Assembly (NCBI GenBank): GCA_016764635.1
Contig: JAESRM010000282.1
Coordinates: forward strand, 992 to 6,725
Length of the DNA stretch: 5,734 bases
DNA from: Planctomycetota bacterium
GTDB taxonomy: Bacteria; Planctomycetota; UBA1135; GCA-002686595
Reading direction: 5' to 3'
Part shown: positions 1-5,734 of the stretch, one piece after another
Numbering within the stretch: the stretch's first letter is position 1
How the letters are laid out: each line of letters opens with the position of its first letter
Program-made: the position numbers and the translations under genes
Notes under the pieces: generated by a model
Database searches by the model: none
What the model was told of the DNA's origin: nothing
What the model saw: the letters and a program-made list of their open reading frames with translations, nothing else

Positions 1-2
1 AA

Positions 3-2762
3 AATCTGCTGGAGGCGGCGGCGAGTCAAACTCCTTCGGGCGTGATGCCTCAGCTGGTTTCTTCAGGCGCGGGTGCCATGGGCAGAGTTCTGCAAACTGG
101 TTTGGCCGTTGCTTTGGGAACCGGCCTGGTTTGGGCCGTCTGGCCACAAGCCGACTCGCCCACGTCCGCGTTGCAGAAGGAAACCATGCAAACTCCCCTA
201 GCCCAAACGGCCCTCCCGAGCGGCGCGCATACCAATCAAGCAAGCCCAACGCCCCAGAGCAACAGGCAAGCCCAAGCACCTGCACCTAAACTCACGCTCG
301 AGATTCGAGACTTGTTAGGTCGACCCGTTCCCGAACTGCAGCTCGGCACCATCGATCTCACTCACTGGCGATCCATGGACTTTGAAACCCGGACACCTAT
401 CGAATCCTTAGGCGCAACCGATGATCAAGGTCACCTCGCGAGTTTGCCTTTCCAACACAACTGCTCGATTGTGAGCCTTAACCCGAACTGGCTGATCGTT
501 GAAGACTCTAGCGTTCTAGAAAACACGAACGGAGTACGCAGACTTCTCGCGCGGAGAGGCGGCAGTATCTATGGAGTGATCATGGGTGATCAAGGTCCGG
601 TGGCTGGTGCGCTGGTCAGCGCCCTCGTGTCAAACGAGTTCCTCACTCTCGGCAAGGCTGCCAGAGACGAAGCCAAACGCACGGGCCCGAAGCCCGCCCT
701 ATTCGACCCCGCCAACCCACGACAGACGGTCACCGATGCAAACGGTCGCTTCGAATTGGGCGGTCTCTTGGCCTCCTCCACCCGACTGTTCGCGATCGCA
801 GACGGTTACGTGCCCCTACAATTCGAATTCCAAGGGAAAGGACCGGACAAGTTTACGGACGTGGGTTCCTTCACCCTGAAACACGGGGTTTCCGCCACCG
901 TTCGTGTCCACCTTAACTCTAGCTCAGTGCCCTCGGGCAGGCTATTCCTTGAGCGCAGCGACGACTCGTTCTCCCGCGGAATGCAAGGAATCCCGATCGA
1001 CCTTCATGGCGAAGTGCACCTACCCGACATGGCCACTGGGGAATACAAATGGATCATCGAACGCGATGACACGCTCGCCGTTTGGGGCAAATTGAAGATC
1101 GCAAAAGCTGGAGAGGTCATCTCGATATCCCTTCCCCGTACCGAGCGCAAGCGGGTGATTGTGCAAGACGCCTCAGGTCTTTCCATTCCTGGGCTCACCG
1201 TAAAAGCGAGTGAACTCGGCAAACACTATCGCAAACTCCAGGGCGATGGACACGTTCAGTTCCAATGCGGATTGGGCAGCACGGTCAAACTCGGCGTGCA
1301 CGCTAAAGGGTATGCCTCCAGTGCAGGCCTTCAAATCCCCGCGGACCAGAATGAGTTCGTCGTTCAACTACGAAAACTAGGAGGCCTGCAACTGAGCGGC
1401 TTGACTGGGTTCCAGAAAATCCTGGCAGCCGCACTGCCCGACCGCCAAAAGGACAAACTGCTTCTGCTCAACATTTCACATTCACCGGTAAGTTTGAAAC
1501 CGCATCCGGTTCACGCAGGGCAACTCACACTCACCGACTTGGAGCCCGGCCAGAATTGGGTGATCGTGGACGTGGGTGGCGGCTGCATGGCCTTGGGTCC
1601 GTTCGACATCAACGAAGGCAAAATAACCCAGGCACAAGCCACTCTCCCCCAAAGCCGGCCACTCGAAATCAACGTGCGCGACTCCGTTACGGGATTGGCT
1701 TTGACAGGCGTGAGCCTTCAGCTCGTATCCAACGACCTGATCCCCCAGGGCAAGATCTCTTACCTCATGGACTTTTTGGGCCCTTCCGACCATGAGCTCG
1801 CCACCGGCATCAACGGCAGCGCTATTCTCCGATTGCGGGCCACTCCCGACTTGTCGCTGCGGCTATCCAAAGAAGGCTTCGAATCAAAGTTTGTAGCGGG
1901 CTCAGAATTGAAAGCAGCAGGCCCTTCTCTCCTGCTCAACTTACAGTCCTTGCCAAGCTCTAACTTTTGGGTCGAATTCCAAGCGGGCCAACCCGCGAGC
2001 GATGCCCATGTCTATTTCTCGAAAGGTCCCGAGAGTACGAGCAGCCCTGCGGGGCGCCTGCGCACCGACGCCGCTGGCAAGGGCCTCTGCGAAGCGATTG
2101 TCCCCGGGCGCTTGAATGCCTCCATCCGCTACGAGCGAACGGAATCCGTCACTTACCACATTCGCTGGCCCAGGATTGAAGTGCAACCCGAGCAAACCAC
2201 ATACATTTGCCTACTACCTAAGTCCGCCCAGATCAGCCTATCGAATGACATGCTACGCGGCGCGAAAAGCTTCTCACTACGAAGGACACCTGACCGAACG
2301 TGCTCCAAATTCCAAGTCACTTGGGGACAACAAGCGGGCGAAGCCCCTCCCCAGCAGGTGCAAGTCATCCCAGGCAAATACCAAATCGAAGTCCTAGGAT
2401 CCGGGCCTCCGCGCTACGGCCGCGTGCGAGTGGCTTCCGGCGAAAGCGTGCTGGTCACCCGCGAGACAAAGCTCTACGGACTGGCAATCGAAACCACGGG
2501 AGCAGACTGTGAAACAGCAACATTCCACCTTCGCAACATGGCAGGCCCCTACCGCGACGTCTCCAGGTCCGAGCACCTGCAAGCCCCAGACCCCTTGCTC
2601 GTAAAGTCCCTGCCCGCTGGCCTATACCGGGTCAGCCTCACCGGTTGGACCCACCAAACTTCTGGCCGGCAGCAAAGCACTCAAACACAATTTGTGGTCA
2701 TCGGAGAACAGGGTGCCCATGTGATATTCCCCTTGCCGCCGCCCGCAACAAACGCGGACTGA
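3..2762 (+). CDS. Large membrane-anchored protein with carboxypeptidase-regulatory-like beta-sandwich domains (5' end probably outside the window)
   Basis: The frame is open from base 3 to the TGA at 2760-2762. In-frame starts exist at GTG 42, ATG 45 and ATG 78, but none has a Shine-Dalgarno at normal spacing, and the 13 codons before 42 read like coding sequence (NLLEAAASQTPSG), so the true start is probably upstream. Counting from GTG 42: residues 17-34 form one hydrophobic helix without a convincing cleavage site, then an Ala/Pro/Gln/Thr-rich linker to about residue 83. About 173-285 is a CarboxypepD_reg-like domain (GGSIYGVI, then TDANGRFEL at 231-239, then ADGYVP), with a charged insertion in the middle. 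Similar but weaker units start near residues 84 (LEIRDLLGRPVP, later TDDQG), 370 (VIVQDASG, later AKGYASS), 539 (INVRDSVTG, later SKEGFES) and 640 (TDAAGKG at 675-681). No catalytic motif is visible. I infer an inner-membrane-anchored protein with a large extracytoplasmic region, perhaps binding carbohydrate or protein; the exact role is unknown. Confidence 0.82.
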   Translation, partial: NLLEAAASQTPSGVMPQLVSSGAGAMGRVLQTGLAVALGTGLVWAVWPQADSPTSALQKETMQTPLAQTALPSGAHTNQASPTPQSNRQAQAPAPKLTLEIRDLLGRPVPELQLGTIDLTHWRSMDFETRTPIESLGATDDQGHLASLPFQHNCSIVSLNPNWLIVEDSSVLENTNGVRRLLARRGGSIYGVIMGDQGPVAGALVSALVSNEFLTLGKAARDEAKRTGPKPALFDPANPRQTVTDANGRFELGGLLASSTRLFAIADGYVPLQFEFQGKGPDKFTDVGSFTLKHGVSATVRVHLNSSSVPSGRLFLERSDDSFSRGMQGIPIDLHGEVHLPDMATGEYKWIIERDDTLAVWGKLKIAKAGEVISISLPRTERKRVIVQDASGLSIPGLTVKASELGKHYRKLQGDGHVQFQCGLGSTVKLGVHAKGYASSAGLQIPADQNEFVVQLRKLGGLQLSGLTGFQKILAAALPDRQKDKLLLLNISHSPVSLKPHPVHAGQLTLTDLEPGQNWVIVDVGGGCMALGPFDINEGKITQAQATLPQSRPLEINVRDSVTGLALTGVSLQLVSNDLIPQGKISYLMDFLGPSDHELATGINGSAILRLRATPDLSLRLSKEGFESKFVAGSELKAAGPSLLLNLQSLPSSNFWVEFQAGQPASDAHVYFSKGPESTSSPAGRLRTDAAGKGLCEAIVPGRLNASIRYERTESVTYHIRWPRIEVQPEQTTYICLLPKSAQISLSNDMLRGAKSFSLRRTPDRTCSKFQVTWGQQAGEAPPQQVQVIPGKYQIEVLGSGPPRYGRVRVASGESVLVTRETKLYGLAIETTGADCETATFHLRNMAGPYRDVSRSEHLQAPDPLLVKSLPAGLYRVSLTGWTHQTSGRQQSTQTQFVVIGEQGAHVIFPLPPPATNAD

Positions 2763-2847
2763 GAAAGCCCTGCTCCGCCTACCCCTAGGGCAAAGCGCGC
2801 TTGCACGCCGCACGCGGTCCCCCCTCGCAATCCAAACGATTCTATCT
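2763..2847. other. Convergent intergenic gap with short palindromes, no clear terminator
   Basis: This gap lies between two converging stop codons, so a bidirectional terminator would be expected. What is visible is GCCCT at 2767-2771 pairing with AGGGC at 2787-2791 over a 15-base loop, the 8-base palindrome CCCTAGGG at 2783-2790, and the 10-base palindrome AAGCGCGCTT at 2793-2802, which could form a five-pair bulged hairpin (2790-2804). None is followed by a T-run in either direction, so intrinsic termination is not supported. Confidence 0.3.
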
Positions 2848-3831
2848 CTACTCGGACGCTACGGGGCCATTGCCGCCGCTCACCACGACTAAGACGCGTA
2901 GGGGGCGGTCGCCGACGCTTTCCTTTTCTTGAGTCAAAAGCGCGTCCCCTTGCAGGATGGCGGCGTAGGCTGCGGCGCCTGCGGGTTCGACGGTTTCGCC
3001 GAGGGCTTGCAGGCGTGCCATGCTTTCGAGGATGGCTTCGTCCTCTAGGGTGCCGACTCCGTTGAGAGTTTTCTGACAGATGCGCCAATTGCGTTCGCCA
3101 GCATAGGGAGATGTCAAACCTTGGATGGCGCTGGTGACCGGGTCGAGAACAACCGATTCGCCCGCTTCCAGGGCCATGGACATGCCCGCGGCGCCTTCCG
3201 GTTCGACGCCAAAGATTGTGACGCGGCTGCCCCAAGCGCGGCGCAAGGCCAAGGACGAACCCGCTGCCAAACCACCGCCGCCCACGGGCAAAATGACCAG
3301 GTCCATAGGATCTACCTGTTGCGAGATTTCGAGGCCCACGGTGCCCGCTCCCTCGATGGTGCGCTCCGCGTTGTAGGGATGGATGAGCAAGGCGCCTGCG
3401 GCTTTGCGTTCGGCGCACACGGACTCGGCCTCGTGGCGCGTCGCGCGCAAAACGACCTCCGCCCCCGCCTCGCGGCAAGCTTCGATCTTGCTCGCGTAGG
3501 AATTCTCCGGCATGCATATCGTGCAAGCCACGCCCAACTTCTTGGCCGCCCACGCCACGGCCATGCCATGGTTTCCGGAACTCGCGGTCACAACCCCGCG
3601 AGCCTTTTCCGCATCGCTCAACTGCACCAACTGGTTCCAAGCTCCGCGCGCCTTAAACGCCCGCCCCACCTGCCGGTTTTCCATCTTGCCAAATACCTCA
3701 ACCCCCTCGCGCGGGGACGGCAATGAGATCACAGGCGTACACTCCACCACCCCCTTCAAACGGCCCGCCGCTGCCTCAAAATCCAACTGGGGCCAAAACT
3801 CGTTCCAATCTATGTTTGCGTTTGATGACAT
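2848..3831 (-). CDS. PLP-dependent serine/threonine dehydratase-like enzyme (fold type II), substrate uncertain
   Basis: From ATG 3831 the product is 327 residues, the usual size of catabolic threonine dehydratases (TdcB type) and serine racemases, without a C-terminal ACT regulatory domain. Visible family landmarks are ECTP (30-33), the PLP Schiff-base lysine K60 in AFKARGA, SSGNHG (84-89), the phosphate-binding loop GGGGL (184-188), EPAGA (from E282) and SGGN (318-321), which contacts the pyridine ring. The family deaminates L-threonine or L-serine to 2-oxobutyrate or pyruvate plus ammonia in the cytoplasm; some members racemise serine, and the second serine of SSGNHG (S85), which acts in racemases, is present. 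Several usually conserved positions differ: GAGT instead of GQGT (161-164), Gln where ADG normally has Asp, and RAFK instead of GSFK or GAFK. The frame extends upstream to ATG 3912, preceded by AGGAG seven bases away, but the extra 27 residues do not resemble the family and would nearly fill the divergent promoter region, so 3831 is preferred. Exact substrate is not determinable here. Confidence 0.9.
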   Translation of the reverse strand: MSSNANIDWNEFWPQLDFEAAAGRLKGVVECTPVISLPSPREGVEVFGKMENRQVGRAFKARGAWNQLVQLSDAEKARGVVTASSGNHGMAVAWAAKKLGVACTICMPENSYASKIEACREAGAEVVLRATRHEAESVCAERKAAGALLIHPYNAERTIEGAGTVGLEISQQVDPMDLVILPVGGGGLAAGSSLALRRAWGSRVTIFGVEPEGAAGMSMALEAGESVVLDPVTSAIQGLTSPYAGERNWRICQKTLNGVGTLEDEAILESMARLQALGETVEPAGAAAYAAILQGDALLTQEKESVGDRPLRVLVVVSGGNGPVASE

Positions 3832-3941
3832 GACCCGAGGAGTATGGCTTTCGGTGACCCGCTTGCCTTCGTTCAATTTGATTTCCCAAGGAACTAGGCC
3901 TGGAGCTACCATGCTTCCGCTCCTGCCCCACCCCAATTGCC
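3832..3941. promoter_or_regulatory. Divergent intergenic region between dehydratase and lipoprotein genes
   Basis: These 110 bases separate the two divergent starts chosen here and should carry promoters for both genes. I could not find a convincing -35/-10 pair or a -24/-12 pair on either strand. On the minus strand, AGGAG followed seven bases later by ATG 3912 is a good ribosome-binding arrangement in frame with the dehydratase, which is the main argument for a longer version of that protein. No Shine-Dalgarno precedes ATG 3942 on the plus strand or ATG 3831 on the minus strand. Confidence 0.35.
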
Positions 3942-4667
3942 ATGCACCGAATCCTAGTTGCTATTTCACTGCTCTTTCTGACCCTTGCCTGTGGGAATGC
4001 GCCTGACTTTTCGGGGGACTATGGGGCGCGGTATTTGGGGCAGTCGGTGCAGTTGCATTTGGAGCAGGACGGGGGGGAGCTTACTGGGCAAGTGACCTAC
4101 GCGAGGGTTTCGGGGCCTTTGCAGGCGACGATTTTGGCGGGTAAGGCTTCGGGGTTTGTGGATGCGGGTTTGATGGGACGCTTTCCGTTTGAGGCGGAAA
4201 TGGACGGGGAAAGTGGCTTGCGCTGGAAGTATCTACTGGCTCTTCCGGGGCAGACCCAGGCCTTGGAACTGGATTTTGAGCGTCGGCCTGAGGTTCGGGA
4301 TGCGCTGCAGGGATCCACGCAACGAGACCCGGCACTCGTGGGCCACTGGCGGCGCACGCTCTCGAATTCGGTGGGAGGATTGCTGCCTAGGGGCAATATG
4401 AACGTGGCCACGGATATTTTCTGCACCCTGTCGGGCGATGGTTCATTCTCGTTCGGCGGCTCGCGCACGGGGGTGGCTTCACCTGAAATCGCGGCCACCA
4501 CGGATAGGGCCGAGATCTCGAATGGGGAATGGAAAACCGAGGGAGGCGAGCTCTATTCGCGCACCTCGGGTGAACCGGGCTGGGCCTCCTTGGGGCGTTA
4601 CGCTGTTTCGGGGGCGTCCCTGGTTCTGTATGCGGGCAACGGCAAGCAGCTCTGGGAGCGGCAATAA
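3942..4667 (+). CDS. Putative lipoprotein with two beta-rich, lipocalin-like domains, function unknown
   Basis: The 241-residue product begins with a lipoprotein signal: MHR, a hydrophobic stretch (residues 4-16), then LTLAC with the probable lipidated cysteine at 17. The -3 position is Thr rather than Leu, so the lipobox is acceptable but not ideal. The first domain (about 22-112) has alternating hydrophobic strands and turns typical of a small beta-barrel: FSGDYGARY, VQLHLEQDGGELTGQVTY, then FPFEAEMDG. The second (about 129-241) starts DPALVGHWRRT and continues through a dGsFsFGGSRTG turn, NGEWKTEGGELYSRT, LGRYAVSG and a terminal LWERQ. From memory, this G-x-W ... dG-x-(F/Y) ... G-x-W-x-x-(E/D)-G-x-L ... 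Y-x-(V/I)-x-G-x-x-L ... W-x-R pattern recurs in uncharacterised secreted proteins; I cannot name a family. No catalytic residues stand out. It has its own transcription unit as far as can be seen: 110 bases behind it to a divergent gene and 153 bases to the next start. Export and lipidation are inferred; a ligand-binding or envelope role is speculation. Confidence 0.85.
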   Translation: MHRILVAISLLFLTLACGNAPDFSGDYGARYLGQSVQLHLEQDGGELTGQVTYARVSGPLQATILAGKASGFVDAGLMGRFPFEAEMDGESGLRWKYLLALPGQTQALELDFERRPEVRDALQGSTQRDPALVGHWRRTLSNSVGGLLPRGNMNVATDIFCTLSGDGSFSFGGSRTGVASPEIAATTDRAEISNGEWKTEGGELYSRTSGEPGWASLGRYAVSGASLVLYAGNGKQLWERQ

Positions 4668-4682
4668 CTCCGGGCGTTTCGA

Positions 4683-4690
4683 TTCCGGAA
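4683..4690. promoter_or_regulatory. TTCCGGAA palindrome, possible upstream activator site
   Basis: This perfect 8-base palindrome lies about 105 bases before the start of transcription predicted from the sigma-54 match, the typical distance for an enhancer-binding protein site. A second, weaker dyad, TGGC-N5-GCCA, occupies 4737-4749. There is only one copy of the palindrome, it is short, and its role is speculative. Confidence 0.2.
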
Positions 4691-4764
4691 CGACGGGGTT
4701 ACCTATGGGGAACGTTCGCAATCTGTAGAACCTGATTGGCAGGCCGCCAGGGCCCAAAACATCC

Positions 4765-4780
4765 TGGTACGCTTCTTGCC
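4765..4780 (+). promoter_or_regulatory. Predicted sigma-54 (RpoN) -24/-12 promoter for the downstream lipoprotein
   Basis: The bases TGGTACGCTTCTTGCC fit the sigma-54 consensus TGGCAC-N5-TTGC(A/T): the -24 GG is at 4766-4767, the -12 GC at 4778-4779, and they have the required spacing. The deviations are T for C in the -24 element, which is common, and C in place of A/T after TTGC. Transcription would start near 4791, leaving an untranslated leader of about 30 bases before ATG 4821. Sigma-54 promoters need an ATP-driven enhancer-binding activator, so the downstream gene would be tightly conditional. No competing sigma-70 pair is clear: TTGGCA at 4736-4741 has only a 3-of-6 match (CATCCT) at suitable spacing. 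Confidence 0.55.
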
Positions 4781-4820
4781 ATTGGGGTGGAACTCCCGAC
4801 CTAGCAATCCCAACAACCCC

Positions 4821-5734
4821 ATGTATAAGCAATCCCTTCCCGCCCTTGCCCTGCTCGCAATTTTCTCCGCATGCAGCTCCGGTGGAAGTAGTTCCGCTCC
4901 GCCCGCAGCCAGCACGAATTTGACCGTTCAGTCTATTTCGGTGGCCAACGGCAGTGTCTGGCGGGTCAATCGACCTATCGAAATTGTCTTCGACCAAGCA
5001 ATCGATTTTCAAACGGTTCGACTTGAATCCATCAATATCTTTGACTCTCTCGGGATCCATGCGGGAGGCAGTTTCTCACAACCGTTGGATCCGAATGGCG
5101 TCGTGCAGTCCAATAAGCTGATCTTCCAACCCACTTGCCCCTTGCAAGCAGATGGAAGCGATGCAGGCTTCACTCCTGGCGGCGGGAACTACCGCCTTTC
5201 CTTGCTGGGCACGGACCTGGGTGCCCCGGCGATCGAGTCCATCGGCGGCTCCGCCCTCTTAAACACCACGATCATCGACTTCAGCACCCCAGTTTCCACG
5301 GATCCTGCGGTGCTTTACTTTGATCCGGTGGCCGGTCCCCCGCGCATCCGATTGCGTGGTCTGGATGGTGTTTCGCTCACGGAGGCCAACGCGACACGTG
5401 TGGAGGTGACCGATACTGCCGACGGCCTGGCGTACTTCGAATTCGATTCGAATGCAGGCCTGGGCCTGCTCACCCCCGCCGATTTGGCTGCCATCGGCGA
5501 CGGCTTGCCGCGCAACCACTTCAGTGTGCCCCAGAATCAGATCGCCTTCGTCTTCGAATTCGACCAACCCATCAGCCCCGCAGCCACCAATCTGCAACGC
5601 TTGAAGGTCGAATACCTGGACCTGGTTTGGAAGCCGGTTCATGGCCAGGCTGAGCTACTCTCAAACTGCTCGGGCAGTTTTGGTGGCGCATCGGTTCGTT
5701 TCACCCCCAATGGCATGCTTCCCTCTGGAGCCTC
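4821..5734 (+). CDS. Lipoprotein with SbsA/Big_5-type Ig-like domains (3' end outside the window)
   Basis: The frame is open from ATG 4821 to the right edge, giving at least 304 residues. The start is fixed by a classical lipoprotein signal: MYK, a hydrophobic core (residues 6-15), then FSAC with the lipidated cysteine at 18, followed by a flexible Ser/Gly/Pro/Ala linker to about residue 32. No Shine-Dalgarno precedes the start. Residues about 33-135 look like a bacterial Ig-like domain of the SbsA/Big_5 type (strand IEIVFDQAID at 53-62, then TVRLESINIFDSLG, and a later KLIFQP strand). A second similar strand, FVFEFDQPIS (243-252), suggests a repeat of the same fold that continues toward the edge. 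Such domains are usually structural modules of surface or secreted proteins, stacking as spacers or adhesive units; no enzyme domain is visible in the part seen. The sigma-54 promoter match directly upstream suggests conditional expression. The C-terminal part, which could carry the functional domain, is not seen. Confidence 0.85.
   Translation, partial: MYKQSLPALALLAIFSACSSGGSSSAPPAASTNLTVQSISVANGSVWRVNRPIEIVFDQAIDFQTVRLESINIFDSLGIHAGGSFSQPLDPNGVVQSNKLIFQPTCPLQADGSDAGFTPGGGNYRLSLLGTDLGAPAIESIGGSALLNTTIIDFSTPVSTDPAVLYFDPVAGPPRIRLRGLDGVSLTEANATRVEVTDTADGLAYFEFDSNAGLGLLTPADLAAIGDGLPRNHFSVPQNQIAFVFEFDQPISPAATNLQRLKVEYLDLVWKPVHGQAELLSNCSGSFGGASVRFTPNGMLPSGA

Noticed and set aside
2763..2847. Intrinsic bidirectional terminator between the convergent genes
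   Set aside because: The stems are only about five pairs, one with a 15-base loop, and no T-run follows on either strand.
2681..3640. A 319-residue minus-strand open frame overlapping the dehydratase in another frame
   Set aside because: It is very rich in Arg, Gly and Pro, has no family motif, and overlaps a gene with complete PLP-enzyme motifs; it is a by-product of high GC content.
3121..3726. A 201-residue plus-strand open frame opposite the dehydratase
   Set aside because: It is an antisense shadow of the dehydratase coding sequence with no recognisable domain or start signal.
3928..4790. The 10-mer ATTGGGGTGG on the minus strand at 3928-3937 and on the plus strand at 4781-4790, upstream of two genes
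   Set aside because: Many 10-base coincidences are expected in a window this size, and the distances to the two start codons differ, so a shared operator is not supported.
4479..5060. A 193-residue minus-strand open frame crossing the intergenic gap
   Set aside because: It covers the ends of two lipoprotein genes whose signal peptides and beta-strand patterns are clear, and its translation shows no domain.
5430..5570. TTCGAATTCGA repeats near 5437-5450 and 5553-5564
   Set aside because: They encode the repeated FEFD strand motif of the Ig-like domains and need no separate DNA-level explanation.

Overview
The window (5,734 bases, GC-rich by eye) holds four protein-coding genes: two complete ones, one cut by the left edge and one cut by the right edge. 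The style suggests a Gram-negative-type bacterium with a complex envelope, most likely a member of Planctomycetota or a similar lineage. The reasons are a very large membrane-anchored protein with carboxypeptidase-regulatory-like beta-sandwich domains, two lipoproteins with long low-similarity beta domains, and starts without a clear Shine-Dalgarno sequence. This placement is an inference; no rRNA, tRNA or other taxonomic marker is present.

Layout. Bases 3-2762 (+) are the open 3' part of a long protein with one transmembrane segment followed by several extracytoplasmic beta-sandwich units. Bases 2848-3831 (-) encode a PLP-dependent serine/threonine dehydratase-like enzyme, convergent with the first gene across an 85-base gap. 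Bases 3942-4667 (+) encode a small two-domain lipoprotein that diverges from the dehydratase across a 110-base gap. Bases 4821-5734 (+) encode the N-terminal part of a second lipoprotein with SbsA/Big_5-type Ig-like domains; it runs off the right edge.

The genes do not form one obvious operon. Three of the four products are predicted to be exported or membrane-anchored, and the dehydratase is a cytoplasmic metabolic enzyme in the opposite orientation. The most specific regulatory signal is a well-formed sigma-54 (-24/-12) promoter match at 4765-4780, correctly placed about 30 bases before the second lipoprotein. The dehydratase has unusual substitutions around its PLP site, so its substrate should not be assumed.

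I see no mobile element, CRISPR array, RNA gene or defence-like system here. No clearly novel system is supported. The items most worth a second look are the sigma-54 promoter, the missing N-terminus of the first gene (possibly fused to a cytoplasmic regulatory domain), and the atypical dehydratase active site.
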